From Desulfohalobiaceae bacterium (GTDB taxonomy: Bacteria; Desulfobacterota; Desulfovibrionia; Desulfovibrionales; Desulfothermaceae): a stretch of 33,034 bases of DNA. This document shows, piece by piece, positions 7,380-15,163 of the stretch. The stretch lies in assembly GCA_021737615.1 (NCBI GenBank), contig JAIPDR010000018.1:1-33034 (forward strand), in the 5' to 3' direction. Numbering within the stretch: position 1 is the stretch's first letter; every line of letters begins with the position of its first letter. A program made the position numbers and the translations under genes. The notes beneath the pieces are model-generated. The model was not told the DNA's origin. It saw nothing but the letters and a program-made list of their open reading frames with translations, and made no database searches.

Positions 7380-8147
7380 TCACTGCCCGACCACTCTGAA
7401 GACTGTCCGGTCCAGGCCGGTGTTTCCGTTTTCAGAATCGTACACATAGACCAGCACTTCGTAGACCCCTGGCTCATTGACCTCGAGTCTTCCCTGGAAT
7501 CGACTCGGGGTCCCGGCATATGGCAGATCGATATCAGCCACGCGCTGGCCGTCTTTGCTGACAAGCCCCTTTATGTCCATGGCGGCGGAATCCCATAGCC
7601 CGCCGGGCTCGAGAGGGCAGCCGCAGCCCATGCTGATGTTGGCCTCAACATCAATCGGCGTCCCGGATTCAAAGCGGCTGCTCGAGGCCGGGGCCAGGAT
7701 GTCCACGACCATACCCGGCAGGACGAGAAGGAAGGCGTCGCCTGCGGTGATGTCTTTTCCAGGGATGATCCACTGCGTTGCGCCGGCAGAGTGGGCGGAT
7801 TGCGGCTGAGCCAGGGGGCCATAAGCCTCAATTCGAATCAGGGTGGGCTCCTCGAGGTCGATGGTCGCGGTATAATGGGCTGCGTCTTGGCTGCTCAAGG
7901 GCTGTGTCGATCTGAGGGGTGTCTTCATGCTCCGTTTGGTATCGCCGGTACCACCTGCAGTCTTTCCCTCATCAAGAATCCTTCCGGTCATGGCATCCGT
8001 AAGGACAACCCTGGCCCCTCCCATGCTGCTGCCGATGAACTTCGAGCCTTTGGCCTTGACATACACCTTGATATCCGTGGGTTCTGCCTGCACCGTGGAG
8101 CAGGCAAGCAGAAGACAGAATGCATACAGCAGACAACGCAATTTCAT
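7380..8147 (-). CDS. Exported protein with Ig-like/regulatory beta-sandwich domains
   Basis: A 255-residue exported protein. The signal peptide is clear: Lys and Arg near the start, a leucine-rich core and a VQA|EP cleavage site near residue 22. The remainder is beta-rich. The first half resembles a carboxypeptidase-regulatory or invasin-like domain (variable assignment VVLTDAMTGRIL). The last ~100 residues resemble a bacterial Ig-like repeat ending in a typical EVLVYVYDSENGN strand pattern. A GCGC pair of cysteines near residue 178 may form a disulfide or bind metal. The start at 8147 has a perfect AAGGAGGTG site; the longer frame to 8213 is rejected on that ground. No named family recognised; probably periplasmic or surface-associated. 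Confidence 0.7.
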   Translation of the reverse strand: MKLRCLLYAFCLLLACSTVQAEPTDIKVYVKAKGSKFIGSSMGGARVVLTDAMTGRILDEGKTAGGTGDTKRSMKTPLRSTQPLSSQDAAHYTATIDLEEPTLIRIEAYGPLAQPQSAHSAGATQWIIPGKDITAGDAFLLVLPGMVVDILAPASSSRFESGTPIDVEANISMGCGCPLEPGGLWDSAAMDIKGLVSKDGQRVADIDLPYAGTPSRFQGRLEVNEPGVYEVLVYVYDSENGNTGLDRTVFRVVGQ

Positions 8148-8184
8148 GAGGCACCTCCTTGACTTGGATCCAAGTTCATCAAGA

Positions 8185-8213
8185 ATGATACTCTTCATGT
8201 CTCTTAAATTCAA
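8185..8213 (-). promoter_or_regulatory. Sigma-70-type promoter of the exported-protein pair
   Basis: On the minus strand TTGAAT (8213-8208, 4/6) and TATCAT (8190-8185, 5/6) are separated by exactly 17 bases. Transcription would start near 8178, leaving a 31-base leader with the strong ribosome binding site of the gene at 8147. Confidence 0.5.
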
Positions 8214-8251
8214 GGATCTCGAACCATAAACTCGGTGCCGGTCAAAACTGT

Positions 8252-8292
8252 TTAAAAAAAGAAAAGGGTTTCGGCAGGATGCCGAAACCCTT
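8252..8292 (-). terminator. Rho-independent terminator of tRNA-Ala
   Basis: A perfect 13-base-pair stem (8264-8276 with 8280-8292) with a three-base loop is followed on the minus strand by a T-rich tract (8263 down to 8254). It begins ten bases after the tRNA 3' end. Confidence 0.92.
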
Positions 8293-8301
8293 GAAAATTC
8301 C

Positions 8302-8377
8302 TGGTGGAGACGATGGGATTCGAACCCACGACCTCAGCCGTGCGAAGGCTGCGCTCTCCCAACTGAGCTACGTCCCC
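8302..8377 (-). tRNA. tRNA-Ala (anticodon CGC), CCA encoded
   Basis: A 76-base cloverleaf. The acceptor stem GGGGACG pairs with CGTCTCC and contains the G3-U70 wobble that marks alanine tRNAs. The D-arm (GCTC...GAGC), anticodon stem CAGCC/GGCTG with loop TTCGCAC (anticodon CGC) and the T-arm with GTTCGAATC are all complete. CCA is encoded at 8304-8302. No integrase or duplicated tRNA end is seen beside it. Confidence 0.96.
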
Positions 8378-8424
8378 GGAAAAGCTTGAGGAAGCCTGTA
8401 AAGCGGCCTCCGCCAGACAGGGCA

Positions 8425-8454
8425 TTTGTACTGTGCCTTGGCCCTGGCTGTCAA
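8425..8454 (-). promoter_or_regulatory. Promoter of tRNA-Ala
   Basis: A perfect TTGACA (minus strand, 8454-8449) is followed after 18 bases by TACAAA (8430-8425, 4/6). The predicted start near 8418 lies about 40 bases before the mature 5' end. Confidence 0.55.
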
Positions 8455-8527
8455 GCTTGAAAGGAGCTAATTTGAGTGCTCCGCCGGGCCTTCATCGAAG
8501 ACTAACAGATGAACCGGGGAAACAGTC

Positions 8528-10528
8528 TCAGGTGGTCCTGATCCCAAACTCCTGGAGCTTTCTGTAGAGCGTGCTTCTGGCGATTTTCAGCTCCCGTGCA
8601 GCTTGGGACAGGTTGCCGTCGCACTCCTCCAGGGTGGTCTCGATCATCTCCTTATAGCCGTTTTTCAGGGACCCTAACCGGTTCCTTCCGGCCCGGGCGG
8701 TTTTCGTCGTTCTCAAAGGCAGGTGTTCTTTGTGGATGGTCTCACCCTGACTCAAGAGCAGGGCCCGCTCCGCAACGTTTTCCAATTCCCGGATATTTCC
8801 CGGCCAGGGATATTTTTTCAAGGTCTCAAAGACCTTTTTATCCAGTCTGGGCTTTTGTATCCCGGCCTCGGAGCATCGCCTGTCCAGAATGTGCTGAAAC
8901 AGGAGTTCGATATCCTTGGGTCGATCTTTCAACAGGGGTAGGAAGATCTCAATCACGCTCAAGCGATAGTATAAATCTTTCCGAAAATCCCCTTGTTCCA
9001 CTTCTTCCATCAAATCAGTGTTGCTCGCGGCAATAATCCGAACATCAATCGGGATCGTTCTGGCATCTCCGATGCGCATGATTTCATTCTGCTGCAGGAC
9101 TCTGAGGATCTTGACCTGGAGGTCCAGGGGAAGGCAGTTGATCTCATCAAGAAACAGGGTCCCTTTATTGGCCAGTTCAAACTTGCCGATCATCCCTTTT
9201 TGACGGGCTCCGGTAAAGGCCCCTCCTATATATCCAAACAGCTCGGATTCGATAAGATCTCTCGGGATCGCCGGGCAGGATATGGCCACAAACGGTCCTT
9301 TTTTCCTGTTGCTGTGATTGTGGATGGCCTGGGCGAACAGCTCTTTTCCGGTCCCGCTGGCGCCGATGATGAGCACCCTGGAGTTCGTTTTCGCGGCTAT
9401 CTTGGCGGTCTCGATTTGCTTGGTGAATTTTGAGCTCTTCCCCTTGATATCATTGAACTCATATTTGGCGTAGTTTCCTCCCAGCTTCTTGGCTAGATTC
9501 AGGAGCCTGCTTTTTTCAGATATAGTCATGATCGAGCCGAGGATCTTGAAGGAGGCATTCCGGATGGGATCCACCCGTGCCATGTAGTTCCGGGCTCCAT
9601 CAGGACAAAGAAAAGTGACTTCTGTCGGTTCTATCGGTTCACCGGAGTCAAACCAGTTATCCGTCGTCAAACCGGATTGAATTAAATTTTCAATGCCCTG
9701 TCCGGTGAGGGAATCGGGTTTGACTCCCAGCATCCGGCTGGCGGTCTGGTTCAAATGGGTAATGATCTTATTGTTATCTGTGGCGATGAAACCATCGGTC
9801 ACAGAATTGTAAATGCTGGTCAGCATGATGTTCAAGCGTTGCGTTCTTTCGACCAGGCTCCTCTCCCGCAACTGCATTTCTATGGTTTTTGCCGCGGAGG
9901 TGACCAGAGCCAGGGTATGCTGATGCCGTCCAATTGAAGGGCCGGACAGGGTGAGGGCCCCGAGAAGCCTTTCCTGTACGTCTTTGATGGGTGCGGATGA
10001 ACAGGTCCATGGATGGTGGTACAGGTTGAAATGTTCAGCCCCGGTCAGCTGGATGGCCTTTCCCTCTTCAAGACAGAGTCCGATGCCATTGGTCCCGGCA
10101 TTTTCTGTGGAGCGGATACAACCAGGGATATAAAAATTCTGCTCAGCCATGGCCATGACCTTCCGGTCGCCTTTGACCGCAAGCACCTGGCCTTTCGCGT
10201 CAGCCAACGTTTCAATAAATCCGGTGCCTCGGACGGAAATCTCAATCATTTCCATAATCGGCGTCGCGATCTTGATGAACTCCTGATACTCGGTTAGTAA
10301 TGCAGAGATGCTTTCCTGGGAAAGTACGGGTGGAGAAGGAGGTTTTATGGGATCGAGGCCCAGTTTTAAGCATTTCATCCAGGACCTGAGGACTATGGCT
10401 CGAATTGAATCAGTTGGTGCCGCTTGCCCTCTTTGAACTACCTTTTCCCAGATCGGCTTCACCGGATCAGTGGAATCGATCCCCTGTTTTTTCTTCATCC
10501 GAACTTCATTTTGGGGCGTATCCGTCAT
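8528..10528 (-). CDS. acoR: Sigma-54-dependent activator, AcoR type
   Basis: A 666-residue regulator with the AcoR layout: a GAF-like sensor (~75-222), a PAS domain (~232-345), a sigma-54 AAA+ domain (~358-590) and a Fis-type helix-turn-helix (~622-663). Walker A reads GASGTGKE (389-396), with Ala where most relatives have Glu. The sigma-54 contact loop GAFTGA is intact (436-441), and the arginine-finger region and PWPGNIREL are present. Proteins of this type sense acetoin or a related compound and drive -24/-12 promoters. The gene follows lipA by about 50 bases on the same strand and is divergent from the E1-E3 genes, whose promoter carries a matching -24/-12 element. ATG 10528 has a weak ribosome binding site; the ATG 10 codons later is possible. 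Confidence 0.88.
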   Translation of the reverse strand: MTDTPQNEVRMKKKQGIDSTDPVKPIWEKVVQRGQAAPTDSIRAIVLRSWMKCLKLGLDPIKPPSPPVLSQESISALLTEYQEFIKIATPIMEMIEISVRGTGFIETLADAKGQVLAVKGDRKVMAMAEQNFYIPGCIRSTENAGTNGIGLCLEEGKAIQLTGAEHFNLYHHPWTCSSAPIKDVQERLLGALTLSGPSIGRHQHTLALVTSAAKTIEMQLRERSLVERTQRLNIMLTSIYNSVTDGFIATDNNKIITHLNQTASRMLGVKPDSLTGQGIENLIQSGLTTDNWFDSGEPIEPTEVTFLCPDGARNYMARVDPIRNASFKILGSIMTISEKSRLLNLAKKLGGNYAKYEFNDIKGKSSKFTKQIETAKIAAKTNSRVLIIGASGTGKELFAQAIHNHSNRKKGPFVAISCPAIPRDLIESELFGYIGGAFTGARQKGMIGKFELANKGTLFLDEINCLPLDLQVKILRVLQQNEIMRIGDARTIPIDVRIIAASNTDLMEEVEQGDFRKDLYYRLSVIEIFLPLLKDRPKDIELLFQHILDRRCSEAGIQKPRLDKKVFETLKKYPWPGNIRELENVAERALLLSQGETIHKEHLPLRTTKTARAGRNRLGSLKNGYKEMIETTLEECDGNLSQAARELKIARSTLYRKLQEFGIRTT

Positions 10529-10578
10529 GATCGCTGCCTTTTACTTTAGTTATTGCCGGAAAGACCCATTCCTTAGTT

Positions 10579-11496
10579 TTAGTCCGGGCGATTTCCCGGA
10601 CTTCTCTTTTGCAAAGATTTTTTCATTCCATAGACTGATCCAATTCTGGTTCTTTCAAAAAGTTCTTCGGCTCTGTAGGAGCTCCTGACCAGAGGCGCAC
10701 TGGCCACTTCTGAAAACCCCCGTTGTCTGGCCTCGTGGTCATACCTGGCAAATTCCTCGGGATGCACATAACGGACAACTGGGTGGTGCCTCTGGGATGG
10801 CGCCAGATACTGGCCGATGGTCAGCAGCCGGCATCCGTTTTCACGGAGATCATCCATGACCTGGAGCACTTCTGTCGGAGTTTCTCCGAGCCCGAGCATC
10901 AGGCCTGACTTGGTAATACAGGCTTCGGCGGCCAGTTTCAAGACCCCCAGGGATCGTTTGTAGTCGGCCTGAGGTCGCACAACCCCGTACAATCTGGGAA
11001 CAGTTTCCAGATTGTGATTCAGCACGTCCGGCTTTTGCCTGAGGATGTCATTCAAGGCCCGAGGGCTGCCTTCCAGGTCGGAGATCAAAACCTCGATTCT
11101 GATCCCGGAGTCCTGGTTATGTATGGATTCCAATGTCTTGGCCACATGCCTGGCGCCACCATCTTCGAGATCGTCGCGGCTGACCATGGTCAAGACGCAG
11201 TATCGAAGACCCATTTGGTAAACGGCCTCGGCTATTCGCCAGGGTTCTTGAGGGTCCGGGGGGTGGACCGATGTTTTGCCCACTGCGCAAAAGGTGCATC
11301 TTCGGGTGCATGTCGGCCCAAGAAGCATGAAGGTCGCGGTTCCCCGCTGAAAACACTCGAGCTGATTAGGACAATGAGCCTCAACGCAGACAGTGCACAG
11401 CGCCCTTTGTTTTATCCCGGCAAACAACTCGGTTTCCTTTTTTGCAGCAGGGATTTTGATTTTCAGCCAGGCTGGTTTCTTATCGTCAGTCATCAT
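10579..11496 (-). CDS. lipA: Lipoyl synthase
   Basis: A 305-residue radical-SAM enzyme that inserts two sulfurs into octanoyl groups to make lipoyl cofactors. Both iron-sulfur sites are visible: the auxiliary cluster cysteines in the order C-x4-C-x5-C (37, 42, 48) and the radical-SAM CxxxCxxC (63, 67, 70). The C-terminal RSSY motif (271-274) that contributes the serine ligand is also intact. The start at 11496 (or the adjacent ATG at 11493) follows an AAGGAAG site; the longer frame to 11682 runs into the regulatory region. Placement beside the lipoyl-dependent complex matches the acoS-type gene of Pelobacter acetoin loci. No octanoyltransferase (LipB) gene is in the window. Confidence 0.95.
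   Translation of the reverse strand: MMTDDKKPAWLKIKIPAAKKETELFAGIKQRALCTVCVEAHCPNQLECFQRGTATFMLLGPTCTRRCTFCAVGKTSVHPPDPQEPWRIAEAVYQMGLRYCVLTMVSRDDLEDGGARHVAKTLESIHNQDSGIRIEVLISDLEGSPRALNDILRQKPDVLNHNLETVPRLYGVVRPQADYKRSLGVLKLAAEACITKSGLMLGLGETPTEVLQVMDDLRENGCRLLTIGQYLAPSQRHHPVVRYVHPEEFARYDHEARQRGFSEVASAPLVRSSYRAEELFERTRIGSVYGMKKSLQKRSPGNRPD
10581..10602 (-). other. Hairpin at the lipA stop codon
   Basis: A perfect 8-base inverted repeat (10581-10588 with 10595-10602, six-base loop) covers the last codons of lipA, just before the acoR-type gene. It lacks a T-tract on the minus strand, so it may modulate rather than end transcription. Confidence 0.35.
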
Positions 11497-11601
11497 TTGC
11501 TTCCTTTCCCGGTCGACCGGGGATTTGGTACCCTTGCAGAGGCCCCTGCTAATCCAAGACAGAGCAGCCCTGACCGAGCGTCGGCCGCATTTGCAATGTA
11601 A

Positions 11602-11638
11602 TTGTCCTGATTTGAAACAGTTGTCCTGTTTTCGAACA
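11602..11638. promoter_or_regulatory. Direct repeats, candidate AcoR upstream activator sites
   Basis: Two 18-base copies, 11602-11619 and 11621-11638, agree at 15 of 18 positions and share TTGTCCTG. They are 19 bases apart, close to two helical turns. The second copy is also an imperfect TGTnC...GnACA palindrome. They lie about 150-185 bases upstream of the predicted sigma-54 start, a usual distance for enhancer-like activator sites. Confidence 0.5.
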
Positions 11639-11760
11639 TATGATGAAAATATAGTATTGTGGTAACCAAATGGAATTGTCAAGCAAAGTTTAAAAATAGA
11701 GGTAATCGACTAAGGCCCTTATCTGAAAACTGGTTCTGACAGGTGCTGATTCTGCCATAC

Positions 11761-11777
11761 ACGGTATTGCATTTGCA
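11761..11777 (+). promoter_or_regulatory. Sigma-54 (-24/-12) promoter of the E1-E3 operon
   Basis: GG at 11763-11764 and GC at 11775-11776 have the required ten bases between them, and the -12 part is a full TTGCA (11773-11777). The start would be near 11788, with a 46-base leader to the E1 alpha ATG. A second, poorer GG-N10-GC match lies ~20 bases upstream. The nearby AcoR-type activator supports the call. Confidence 0.65.
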
Positions 11778-11833
11778 GATGTAGGTGGGGCAAAGGAATG
11801 AACACACCAATGTTGTCTTGTCGGAGGATCTCA

Positions 11834-12805
11834 ATGAAACTAAAAATAGATGTGATGGTTGATCTTTACAGGACCATGAAAACTATCCGTGAGTTTGAGG
11901 AGAGGATAGTGGATCTCTACGCAAGAGGTCTTGTGCCGGGGCTTGCGCATCTGTATATCGGAGAAGAGGCAGTTGCCGCCGGAGTCTGCGCCACCCTGGC
12001 CCAGGATGATTATATCACCAGCACGCACAGGGGGCACGGCCATGTCATCGCCAAAGGGGCTGAGTTGAAGCGCATGATGGCGGAACTCTTCGGGAAAAAG
12101 ACCGGATACTGCAAAGGCAAAGGCGGCTCTATGCACATCGCGGACATGGAGGCCGGGATTTTGGGGGCCAACGGCATTGCCGGCGGCGGACTGCCCATAG
12201 CCACCGGCGCGGGCTGGTCGGCCAAATGGCGCAAAACACAGCAAGTTACGGGCTGTTTTTTTGGCGATGACGCCTCCAATAACGGAACATTTCACGAAAG
12301 CCTCAACCTGGCCTCCATTCACAAGTTACCGGTTGTTTATGTCTGTGAAAACAACCTCTACGGGATTTCGGTCTGCCAGGCCAAACACATGCCAATTTCA
12401 GACATCTCAATCCGGGCCACTGCCTATGACATCCCAGGGGTGACAGTGGACGGCAACGACGTGATCGAGGTCTATCAAGCGGCCTTCAAGGCCGTGGAGA
12501 GGGCCAGGGCCGGAGAAGGCCCGACGTTGATCGAATGTAAAACATACCGCTGGCGCGGGCACCACGAAGGAGACCCGAATCAGGGGGGTCGATACAGGGC
12601 CAAGGACGAAATCGAATCCTGGAAGGAGAAATGTCCCATTGCCCGATTAGCCGGGAAAATGATCCAGAACAAGCAAATCACCGAAAAAGGACTGCAGGAT
12701 ATCGATGACCAGGTGGTCCGGGCCATTGAAGAGGCGGTTGCATTTGCCAAACAAAGCGAGTTTCCTGATCTTGATGAGATGTATGAAGATGTTTTGGTGA
12801 ATTAA
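11834..12805 (+). CDS. acoA: Acetoin/2-oxoacid dehydrogenase E1 component, alpha subunit
   Basis: A 323-residue thiamine-diphosphate-dependent E1 alpha. It has the HRGHGH segment (65-70), the KGKGGSMH loop (94-101) and the cofactor motif running from 144 to the Asn pair at 173-174. That motif reads G-D-D-A rather than the usual G-D-G-A. With E1 beta it decarboxylates or cleaves the substrate and passes the acyl unit to lipoyl-E2. The short length and operon with an AcoR-type activator and lipA favour acetoin dehydrogenase over pyruvate dehydrogenase, but E1 alpha of the two is hard to separate. The start at 11834 has a GGAGG site; an upstream in-frame ATG (11798) lacks one. Confidence 0.85.
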   Translation: MKLKIDVMVDLYRTMKTIREFEERIVDLYARGLVPGLAHLYIGEEAVAAGVCATLAQDDYITSTHRGHGHVIAKGAELKRMMAELFGKKTGYCKGKGGSMHIADMEAGILGANGIAGGGLPIATGAGWSAKWRKTQQVTGCFFGDDASNNGTFHESLNLASIHKLPVVYVCENNLYGISVCQAKHMPISDISIRATAYDIPGVTVDGNDVIEVYQAAFKAVERARAGEGPTLIECKTYRWRGHHEGDPNQGGRYRAKDEIESWKEKCPIARLAGKMIQNKQITEKGLQDIDDQVVRAIEEAVAFAKQSEFPDLDEMYEDVLVN

Positions 12806-12817
12806 GGGGAAGGGAAG

Positions 12818-13795
12818 ATGCGAGAGATCACCTATTGCGAAGCGTTGAATGAGGCCTTGCGGGAATCCATGCGCACCGATGAACGGGTTGTGATCCTGGG
12901 CGAGGATGTCGGGTGCTACGGAGGAATATTTCAGATTACCAAAGGGTTGCAGGACGAGTTCGGACCGGACAGAGTGGTGGACACGCCTATCGCCGAGGCC
13001 GGGTTCGTCGGGGCCGGAGTTGGGGCCGCCCTGACCGGCATGCGCCCGGTGGTGGAGATCATGTTCATTGATTTCACCACGGTCTGCATGGACATGATCA
13101 TCAACCAGATGGCCAAGATGCGCTACATGTTCGGAGGCAAGGGGAAAGTGCCCATGGTCCTCAGAGTGAATATCGGCGCAGGCCGGGGAACGGCGGCTCA
13201 GCATTCTCAGAGTTTTCACTCCCTGTTCATGCATATTCCCGGTCTCCTGGTGGCTGTGCCGGCTACGGCCTATGACGCTAAAGGCCTGCTCATGGAGGCC
13301 ATTCAGAACGACAACCCGGTTATCTTTGTCGAGCACAAGAGGTTGTACAATACCAAGGGGGATGTGCCTGAAGAGAGCTACACCATTCCTTTCGGCCAGG
13401 CCGAAATAAAAAGAGCGGGCACAGACGTAACGGTGGTGGCCACTCATGCCCTGGTCACCGAGGCCCTGAAAGCGGCAGAAGAGGCGGCCGAGAAGGGAAT
13501 AGAGGTGGAAGTCGTCGACTTGAGGACCCTGGTCCCTCTGGACAGGAAAACAATTCTTGATTCGGTCAAAAAGACCGGACGGCTCCTGGTGGCTGATGAG
13601 GACAACATCACCTGCGGGGTCGCCTCGGAGGTATCGGCCCTGGTTGCAGAAGAGGCTGTTTACGCCTTGAAGGCGCCGATTCTCCGCAATGCTTCCCCGG
13701 ATACGCCGGTTCCTTTTTCTCCGCCTCTGGAAAAGGCCTATATGTTCGGGCAGGAACGGCTGATGCAATCAATCCGGAATCTCATGAAATACTGA
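12818..13795 (+). CDS. acoB: Acetoin/2-oxoacid dehydrogenase E1 component, beta subunit
   Basis: A 325-residue transketolase-like E1 beta. LGEDVG (28-32) and DTPIAEAGFVG (55-65), with the catalytic Glu60 that activates the thiazolium, are intact. His129 in AAQHSQSFHS and the C-terminal transketolase domain (~200-320, VVDLRTLVPLD) are typical. It forms the alpha2-beta2 E1 with the preceding gene, from which it is separated by 12 bases with a strong AAGGGGAAGGGAAG site. Same uncertainty as E1 alpha about acetoin versus pyruvate as substrate. Confidence 0.87.
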   Translation: MREITYCEALNEALRESMRTDERVVILGEDVGCYGGIFQITKGLQDEFGPDRVVDTPIAEAGFVGAGVGAALTGMRPVVEIMFIDFTTVCMDMIINQMAKMRYMFGGKGKVPMVLRVNIGAGRGTAAQHSQSFHSLFMHIPGLLVAVPATAYDAKGLLMEAIQNDNPVIFVEHKRLYNTKGDVPEESYTIPFGQAEIKRAGTDVTVVATHALVTEALKAAEEAAEKGIEVEVVDLRTLVPLDRKTILDSVKKTGRLLVADEDNITCGVASEVSALVAEEAVYALKAPILRNASPDTPVPFSPPLEKAYMFGQERLMQSIRNLMKY

Positions 13796-13808
13796 GCACG
13801 GGGGGAGT

Positions 13809-15143
13809 ATGGCTACAGAAGTTGTCGTCCCCATGCTTGGGGTCACGGTGGAAAAGGGAAAGATTGTTGAATGGCTCAAATCTGAAGGCGATCAGGTCGA
13901 GAAAGGGGAAGCCCTGTTCGTGGTCGAGGCCGAGAAGGTCACGACAGAAGTCGAAGCTCCGGCCACGGGCGTTCTGGCCAAAATTTTCATACCAGCGGAC
14001 AGGGAAATGCCGGTGTTGTCTCTGGCCGGATTGATCATCGAGCCAGGAGAAGAGATCCCGGAGGAATATAGGAAAGTAGCTTCGCCCGCTCCACCGGAAA
14101 AGGGTGGAGGATCCTATCCGGAGCAGACTCCGGATAGGAAAAAAAACGCACCTGAGGCCAGGGATACTGCAGTCAAGGCCGTACCGGCCGCCAGAAGGCT
14201 GGCCAGGAGAAAGGAGGTCGACCTGGCAGGTCTGTCAGGGACCGGACCTGACGGAATCATCCGCTACCAGGATGTTGAACAGGCAGCCGTTCAAGCACAA
14301 GAAACAACAGCCAAAGCCTCGACTCTGGCCTCGCGTTTTGCCGCCAAACAAGGGGTTGACCTGGACCAGGTCCAGGGAACGGGCGTTCGCGGACGCATTA
14401 TGCAAAACGATGTGCAGGAGGCCTCGTCAGAACAGACAGCGCCCGGTTTAGGCAAGGTCATCCCCATGAATTCCATGCGCCAAGTCATTGCCAGGCGCAT
14501 GTCGGAGAGCGCCTTCACCGTCCCGCACATTTCCTTTTTTTCGGATATCGTTATGGATCCGCTTCTTGCCTTTCGCAAGGCCATTCTGCCGGATTTCGGG
14601 GAGCAATTTGATCTCAGGCCTTCTGTCAATGATTTTCTCATCAAAGCGGTTTCTTTGAATATTCTGGATTTTCCTATGCTCAACGCACAGCTGAAGGAAA
14701 ACGAAATTCATATCATGCCCGAGATCAATGTCTGTCTGGCTGTGGCCTTGCCGGAAGGGCTGATTGTTCCGGCCCTTTCCCAGACAGACCAGGCGGGGTT
14801 CGCGGACCTGGTCAGACAGCGACGGGACCTGGTGAACCGGGCCAAATCAGGGACATTGACCATGGACGAGCTGCAGCGGGGGACCTTTACCATCTCCAGT
14901 CTGGCCCAGTTCGATATCACCCATTTCACGGCCATCATCAATCCGCCCCAGAGCGGAATTCTATCGGTGTGCAAGGCCAGAGATGAACTTTACCTGGATG
15001 ACGGCCAGGTCAAGACCCGAAAAGTCATGACCCTCGGTCTATCCGTGGATCACCGGATTATCGACGGGGCCATGGCGGCGGATTTCCTGCAGCATCTCAA
15101 AAAAAGGCTTGAAAGGCCGCAGATGACCTTTCTTTGCGTCTAA
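13809..15143 (+). CDS. acoC: Dihydrolipoamide acyltransferase E2 with two subunit-binding domains
   Basis: A 444-residue E2. The lipoyl domain occupies ~1-80, with Lys43 in the hairpin turn as the lipoylation site. A charged, Pro/Gly/Lys-rich linker follows (90-122). Then come two peripheral-subunit-binding-like domains, ~124-157 and ~170-203, each with the Arg-rich first helix, a V-D-L turn and a G-T-G loop; most E2 proteins have one. The catalytic domain is ~215-440, with DHRIIDG (414-420, His415). It transfers the acyl group from the lipoyl arm to CoA and forms the core of the complex. Gaps to E1 beta and E3 are 13 and 20 bases. The linker DNA carries a perfect hairpin. Confidence 0.88.
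   Translation: MATEVVVPMLGVTVEKGKIVEWLKSEGDQVEKGEALFVVEAEKVTTEVEAPATGVLAKIFIPADREMPVLSLAGLIIEPGEEIPEEYRKVASPAPPEKGGGSYPEQTPDRKKNAPEARDTAVKAVPAARRLARRKEVDLAGLSGTGPDGIIRYQDVEQAAVQAQETTAKASTLASRFAAKQGVDLDQVQGTGVRGRIMQNDVQEASSEQTAPGLGKVIPMNSMRQVIARRMSESAFTVPHISFFSDIVMDPLLAFRKAILPDFGEQFDLRPSVNDFLIKAVSLNILDFPMLNAQLKENEIHIMPEINVCLAVALPEGLIVPALSQTDQAGFADLVRQRRDLVNRAKSGTLTMDELQRGTFTISSLAQFDITHFTAIINPPQSGILSVCKARDELYLDDGQVKTRKVMTLGLSVDHRIIDGAMAADFLQHLKKRLERPQMTFLCV
14112..14139 (+). repeat. Perfect 12-bp inverted repeat inside the E2 linker
   Basis: Arms 14112-14123 and 14128-14139 are exact reverse complements with a four-base loop, followed by a run of eight A (14139-14146). It encodes part of the flexible linker, in frame. 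Confidence 0.8.
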
Positions 15144-15163
15144 GCGGCTTGAATGGAGGAAAA

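Noticed and set aside
8302-8377. tRNA-Ala as an integration site of a mobile island
   Set aside because: No integrase gene, no duplicated tRNA 3' end and no change of gene character starting at the tRNA was seen in the window.
11690-11715. Second sigma-54 promoter candidate near TGGAATTG...GC upstream of E1 alpha
   Set aside because: The GG and GC are nine, not ten, bases apart, which sigma-54 promoters do not tolerate well; the element at 11761-11777 is better.
12647-13768. A 373-codon open frame on the minus strand opposite E1 beta
   Set aside because: Antisense to an unmistakable E1 beta gene; low-complexity His/Gly/Asp-rich translation typical of a shadow frame.
14139-14149. A_AAA_AAC slippery heptamer in the E2 gene as a programmed -1 frameshift
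   Set aside because: The heptamer is in the correct phase, but the hairpin lies upstream rather than downstream and the -1 frame has no extended open reading, so no sensible product results.
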